64,000 nucleotides of DNA from Ochrobactrum vermis (lineage in GTDB: Bacteria; Pseudomonadota; Alphaproteobacteria; Rhizobiales; Rhizobiaceae): contig NZ_PCOC01000001.1 in assembly GCF_002975205.1 (NCBI RefSeq), positions 1,798,001 through 1,862,000 on the forward strand. The letters run 5' to 3'. Below the pieces are notes generated by a model that did not search any database, was not told where the DNA came from, and saw only the letters and a program-made list of their open reading frames with translations. Positions 59,227-64,000 of the stretch are shown piece after piece. Numbering within the stretch: position 1 is the first letter of the stretch; every line of letters begins with the position of its first letter. The position numbers and the translations under genes were made by a program.

Positions 59227-59250
59227 AAAAGGCGGTCGAAACCGCCTTTT
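59227..59250. terminator. Terminator downstream of the zinc metallopeptidase gene
   Basis: AAAAGGCGGT-CGAA-ACCGCCTTTT, a ten-base stem with a stable tetraloop and T-runs on both strands. Confidence 0.85.
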
Positions 59251-59269
59251 CTAAAATATTGCAGGCACT

Positions 59270-60202
59270 TTAAACATCGCCGCTGAACGTGTCGCAGGAT
59301 TCCAGCTTGCCACTATCGAAGCCGCGCTGGAACCACTTGGCGCGCTGTGCGGAGGTGCCGTGATTGAAGCTTTCAGGCACGACATAACCCTGGCTGCGCT
59401 TTTGCAGCGTATCGTCACCGATCTGATGTGCTGCATTGAGCGCCTCTTCAAGGTCGCCTGTCTCAAGAATACCCTTCTGTTCCGTGTAATAGCCCCACAC
59501 ACCGGCGAAGCAATCAGCCTGAAGCTCAACACGAACCGACATCTGGTTGGCCTGCGCTTCACTCATCTGCTGACGCATCTGGTTGAACTTGGGCAGAATG
59601 CCAAGCAGGTTCTGGACATGGTGGCCCACTTCATGCGCCAGAACATAGGCCTGCGCAAAATCGCCGGAAGCGCCGAAACGGTTTGCCAGTTCCTTATAGA
59701 AGCTCAGATCGATGTAGAGCTTGCGATCACCGGGGCAATAAAACGGTCCGGATGCTGCAGAAGCAAAGCCGCATGCCGAACGAACCTGTCCGGAAAAGAG
59801 CACCATTGTCGGCGGCGTGTAAGTTTGCCCGCGTGACTGGAAAATGCCGTTCCAGACGTCTTCCGTCTCGGCCAGCACCGTGCGGGCGAACTGCGTCGTC
59901 TCGTCATTGGCAACATTGCCGCCCTCGGCAACTGTTCTTCCAGATTGTCCGGCCTGCTGCGTCACGCTCGGCCCCATGCTGCCATCACCGAAGAGGATCG
60001 GCAGCGGATCGATACCGACTGCACGCAATACGAAGAACATCACCACCAGAATGAGAATGCCTGAAATTCCACCACCGCGCACAATGCGGAAGCCGGGACC
60101 GCCAAGGCCACCACCGCGACCGAAGCCGCCGCCTACGCCCCCACCCTGCTCTCCGCGCACATCTTCCACATTGTCGCTTTGTCTACGGCCTTGCCAGCGC
60201 AT
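59270..60202 (-). CDS. Neutral zinc metallopeptidase (YpfJ family)
   Basis: Putative membrane-anchored peptidase of 310 residues. A glycine-rich cytoplasmic N-terminus (GGGVGGGFGRGGGLGGPG) precedes one membrane helix at about 47-62; the outer domain carries the zinc motif H190-E-V-G-H194-H, SACGFASAASGPFYCPGD and a late ELQADCFAGVWG that supplies a further acidic ligand. This is the YpfJ/Zn_peptidase pattern. Substrates are unknown. The start MRWQGRRQSD has GGGGAG eight bases upstream. Confidence 0.9.
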   Translation of the reverse strand: MRWQGRRQSDNVEDVRGEQGGGVGGGFGRGGGLGGPGFRIVRGGGISGILILVVMFFVLRAVGIDPLPILFGDGSMGPSVTQQAGQSGRTVAEGGNVANDETTQFARTVLAETEDVWNGIFQSRGQTYTPPTMVLFSGQVRSACGFASAASGPFYCPGDRKLYIDLSFYKELANRFGASGDFAQAYVLAHEVGHHVQNLLGILPKFNQMRQQMSEAQANQMSVRVELQADCFAGVWGYYTEQKGILETGDLEEALNAAHQIGDDTLQKRSQGYVVPESFNHGTSAQRAKWFQRGFDSGKLESCDTFSGDV

Positions 60203-60313
60203 TGACCATCTCCCCTTCACCGTGCCGTCGACGACCAAACGACATCAAACCATACATGCAATTGTCGCATAAAGAGTTGGCACGGCAACATAAAAAGTAA
60301 ATGGCAGCGTCAA

Positions 60314-60832
60314 TCACAAACGAAGACGCTTTCGCAATAGTTTGGACACAAGAAAGCGTTTTCTGCTTCGATAGATAAAAACTGCCGCAACAGGCACCGG
60401 TAGAAGGCATGCCACAAGAACTGGCGACTTCCAGCCATAGGGAAACGCGACCTCATTCATGATGCGCCCCGGCATGAACGCGAAGGCCCCTGCCCCGAGA
60501 ATACCACCCAGATAAACGCTTCTGATGATTCTACGATGAGGCTCGATCTGCGCCGCTCGGGCTGCAGCGACAGCGCGCACGCATCCCGACAGCACCAGTA
60601 TCGAAAGAATGTGTATCGGACTGAAACCGCCGACGAGGTTGATCTCGTGAATGAAGAAACTGGATATTGCAGTTGCAATCATCAGGACCATCCATAGTCG
60701 CCCAAGCACCTTGTGCAGCGCGGTGCCTTTACGGCGCATGAAAATGACAAGTCCGATAATCGCAGCAGGCAGAACAGTCGCCACATGAATTTGAATGGCA
60801 AGCGGTGCATGAAAAAGCGGTTCGAAGTTCAT
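60314..60832 (-). CDS. DUF2306 family membrane protein
   Basis: Integral membrane protein of 172 residues with five hydrophobic helices. IQIHVATVLPAAIIGLVIFMRRKGTALHKVLGRLW, then FFIHEI and GGFSPIHILS, with conserved histidines in or near membrane segments, fit DUF2306. The histidines suggest haem or metal binding, but this is not established. It is divergent from the LytTR regulator, 70 bases away, and the two may be functionally linked (inference). Confidence 0.82.
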   Translation of the reverse strand: MNFEPLFHAPLAIQIHVATVLPAAIIGLVIFMRRKGTALHKVLGRLWMVLMIATAISSFFIHEINLVGGFSPIHILSILVLSGCVRAVAAARAAQIEPHRRIIRSVYLGGILGAGAFAFMPGRIMNEVAFPYGWKSPVLVACLLPVPVAAVFIYRSRKRFLVSKLLRKRLRL

Positions 60833-60902
60833 CGCAGGGTTCCTGTTGAATTTCCTGTCGCTTTCAACAAGACTGCACTCGTCTCAATCGAAACGGCGTC
60901 AA

Positions 60903-61739
60903 ATGCAGGAAAACTACGTGACCGGCGGCTTGTTGCAATTCGCGCTTCGCGAACTGGCGACCATTATTCGGGCGCCGCGTCTGTGGGGCACCTTCATTGT
61001 TATAGTTCTGATCTTCACCATTACGGGCCCATTCGGAACGGACCAGTCCATGCCGGTGGCGGTTCGCTTCTTTTACTGGCTCTCCGTGCAGTTTGCCGGA
61101 TGGTCCACGGCAATCGTGTTTTCCGTTCTGGCTGATGCCTTTCTGGAACCTGTTGCCACACACGCCTTTGCCCGCATGATGATCGGGGCGGTCGTTGCTG
61201 CTCTGCCGATCGGACTGTGGATTGCGTGCATCGACTGGGGTTTTTCAGGCAGAACGCCGACGACGGCAGCTATTCTCGGCAATGCCGTAATCTCGCTGCC
61301 GCTCAGCGCCCTGTTCTGCATTCTCGCCTACATGACGCTGCGCCGTGATCTGGAAGCCGTGCCGAGAAATCTTTCCGATGCGCCGCCGCCATTGCTGGCT
61401 CGGCTGAAACCGGAGAATCGGGGCGCGATCCTGCGCCTCTCCGCCGAGGATCATTACACGCGGGTCGTCACCAGCCGGGGACAGGAGCTTATTCTTCTCC
61501 GCTTTTCCGATGCCGTGAAGGAAGTCGGCAAGACAAGCGGGCTTCAGATCCATCGTTCGCACTGGATTGCTGACCGGCATGTCGCAGAATTGCGCAAAAC
61601 CAATGGCGGTCTCAGCCTGCTGGCGAACGACGGTACCTTGCTGCCGATCAGCCGCGCAAGCCAGAAATCTACGCGAGAACGCTTTGGTTCGGTTATAACA
61701 TCCATCGAGAAAGCGCGGGGCAGGCAAGAATTTTCGTGA
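60903..61739 (+). CDS. Membrane-anchored LytTR transcriptional regulator
   Basis: A 278-residue one-component regulator. The N-terminal half has four membrane helices (about 30-48, 56-80, 88-112, 120-140), and the C-terminal 100 residues form a LytTR DNA-binding domain with ILRLSAEDHYTRVVTSRGQELI and LQIHRSHWIADRHVAEL. It likely senses something in the membrane and regulates the divergent DUF2306 gene and itself. The ATG at 60903 is chosen; an in-frame TTG at 60846 would add 19 residues and nearly touch the divergent gene. Confidence 0.85.
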   Translation: MQENYVTGGLLQFALRELATIIRAPRLWGTFIVIVLIFTITGPFGTDQSMPVAVRFFYWLSVQFAGWSTAIVFSVLADAFLEPVATHAFARMMIGAVVAALPIGLWIACIDWGFSGRTPTTAAILGNAVISLPLSALFCILAYMTLRRDLEAVPRNLSDAPPPLLARLKPENRGAILRLSAEDHYTRVVTSRGQELILLRFSDAVKEVGKTSGLQIHRSHWIADRHVAELRKTNGGLSLLANDGTLLPISRASQKSTRERFGSVITSIEKARGRQEFS

Positions 61740-61880
61740 ATGCCCCCACTTTCTTTGAAATAAAGCAATTTGTGGGGTTCCGCTTTCGGAATCGATTGCC
61801 TATAAGGCCCGCTTAGCCCACAGAATTCATACGCTGCCAACCCGCCGGTAAACCGTGCGGGTTTTTCTGGCAGGCTAAGC

Positions 61881-61983
61881 AGCATGTCTCTCGAAAGTGG
61901 GAACCGGTTTCGAGACAAAGACATGCATGAAACAAGAGCATGATCCCGAAAAATGGGAACCGGTTTTCGGACAAGATCATGCG
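61881..61983 (+). repeat. Two tandem RIME-like palindromic repeats upstream of carB
   Basis: Copy A (61881-61933) runs from AGCATGTCTCTCGAAAGTGG through GAACCGGTTTCGAGACAAAG to ACATGCATGAAAC. Copy B (61936-61983) runs from GAGCATGATCCCGAAAAATG through GGAACCGGTTTTCGGACAAG to ATCATGCG. Copy B ends 25 bases before the carB start. Confidence 0.85.
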
Positions 61984-62008
61984 CCCGAAGAAGATAGGAT
62001 GAGCGCCC

Positions 62009-64000
<1,992 letters not shown>

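Noticed and set aside
59021..59273. Plus-strand frames between the efflux gene and the metallopeptidase
   Set aside because: They cross the terminator at 59227-59250 and have no ribosome binding site.

Overview
The window looks like chromosomal DNA of an alphaproteobacterium of the order Rhizobiales, family Brucellaceae, most likely Ochrobactrum (now merged into Brucella). The reasons are a close relative of the Brucella periplasmic antigen BP26/Omp28, a division and cell wall (dcw) cluster next to an Nramp manganese transporter, an IalB-like protein, separated carA and carB genes, an ArsR-methyltransferase fusion upstream of metF, and many dispersed palindromic repeats of the rhizobial intergenic type. 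I see no insertion sequence, prophage, CRISPR array or rRNA operon. This is mostly core chromosome with a few accessory patches.

Layout. 1-7655 (minus strand): dcw cluster, transcribed rsmH-ftsL-ftsI-murE-murF-mraY-murD, with murD cut by the window edge. 8191-11711: mntH behind a promoter with a Mur-like operator, a short-chain dehydrogenase, RNase P RNA (rnpB) and a lytic transglycosylase. 12029-14585: an amidase overlapping a TerB/DnaJ protein, and two small lipoproteins. 14946-19155: btaA-btaB for betaine lipid synthesis behind a Pho-box-like site, then a GH25 lysozyme lipoprotein and an MltB-type transglycosylase. 19227-25850: an AEC transporter, a 28-residue membrane peptide, metF with its ArsR-methyltransferase regulator and operator, DUF2293, an MHS-type transporter and tam. 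25922-32457: ettA, a lysophospholipase-like hydrolase, a polyprenyl-phosphate glycosyltransferase coupled to a LAB_N membrane protein, a convergent UDP-glucose dehydrogenase, and a D-lyxose isomerase-like protein.

32841-36780: gbcA-gbcB (glycine betaine demethylation), a PhnA-like protein, pncA and a DUF2165 protein. 36959-45407: a DUF475 membrane protein, two small genes, two secreted choloylglycine-hydrolase paralogues flanking an outer membrane protein, a DUF4239 membrane protein and a possible secreted Cys-His-Asp enzyme, then a CsbD protein and an IalB-like protein. 45707-48975: tRNA-Ile2 (CAU), bp26, and small secreted, regulatory or unknown proteins. 49027-55981: rpoD, dnaG, a Na/Pi cotransporter and a YqeY-like protein, a macromolecular-synthesis neighbourhood. 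56474-64000: carA, a TCR-type efflux pump, a zinc metallopeptidase, a DUF2306 protein divergent from a membrane-anchored LytTR regulator, and the 5' part of carB.

Recurring themes are the cell envelope (peptidoglycan synthesis and at least four hydrolases, betaine lipids, likely uronic-acid decoration of LPS) and SAM/one-carbon metabolism (metF, betaine demethylation, several SAM-dependent methyltransferases). A family of 50-100 bp palindromic repeats occupies many intergenic spaces, twice supplies a gene's stop codon, and occurs in the same orientation in front of rsmH, carA and carB. Starts were chosen from ribosome binding sites and family N-termini; several are GTG or TTG. Database confirmation was not possible.
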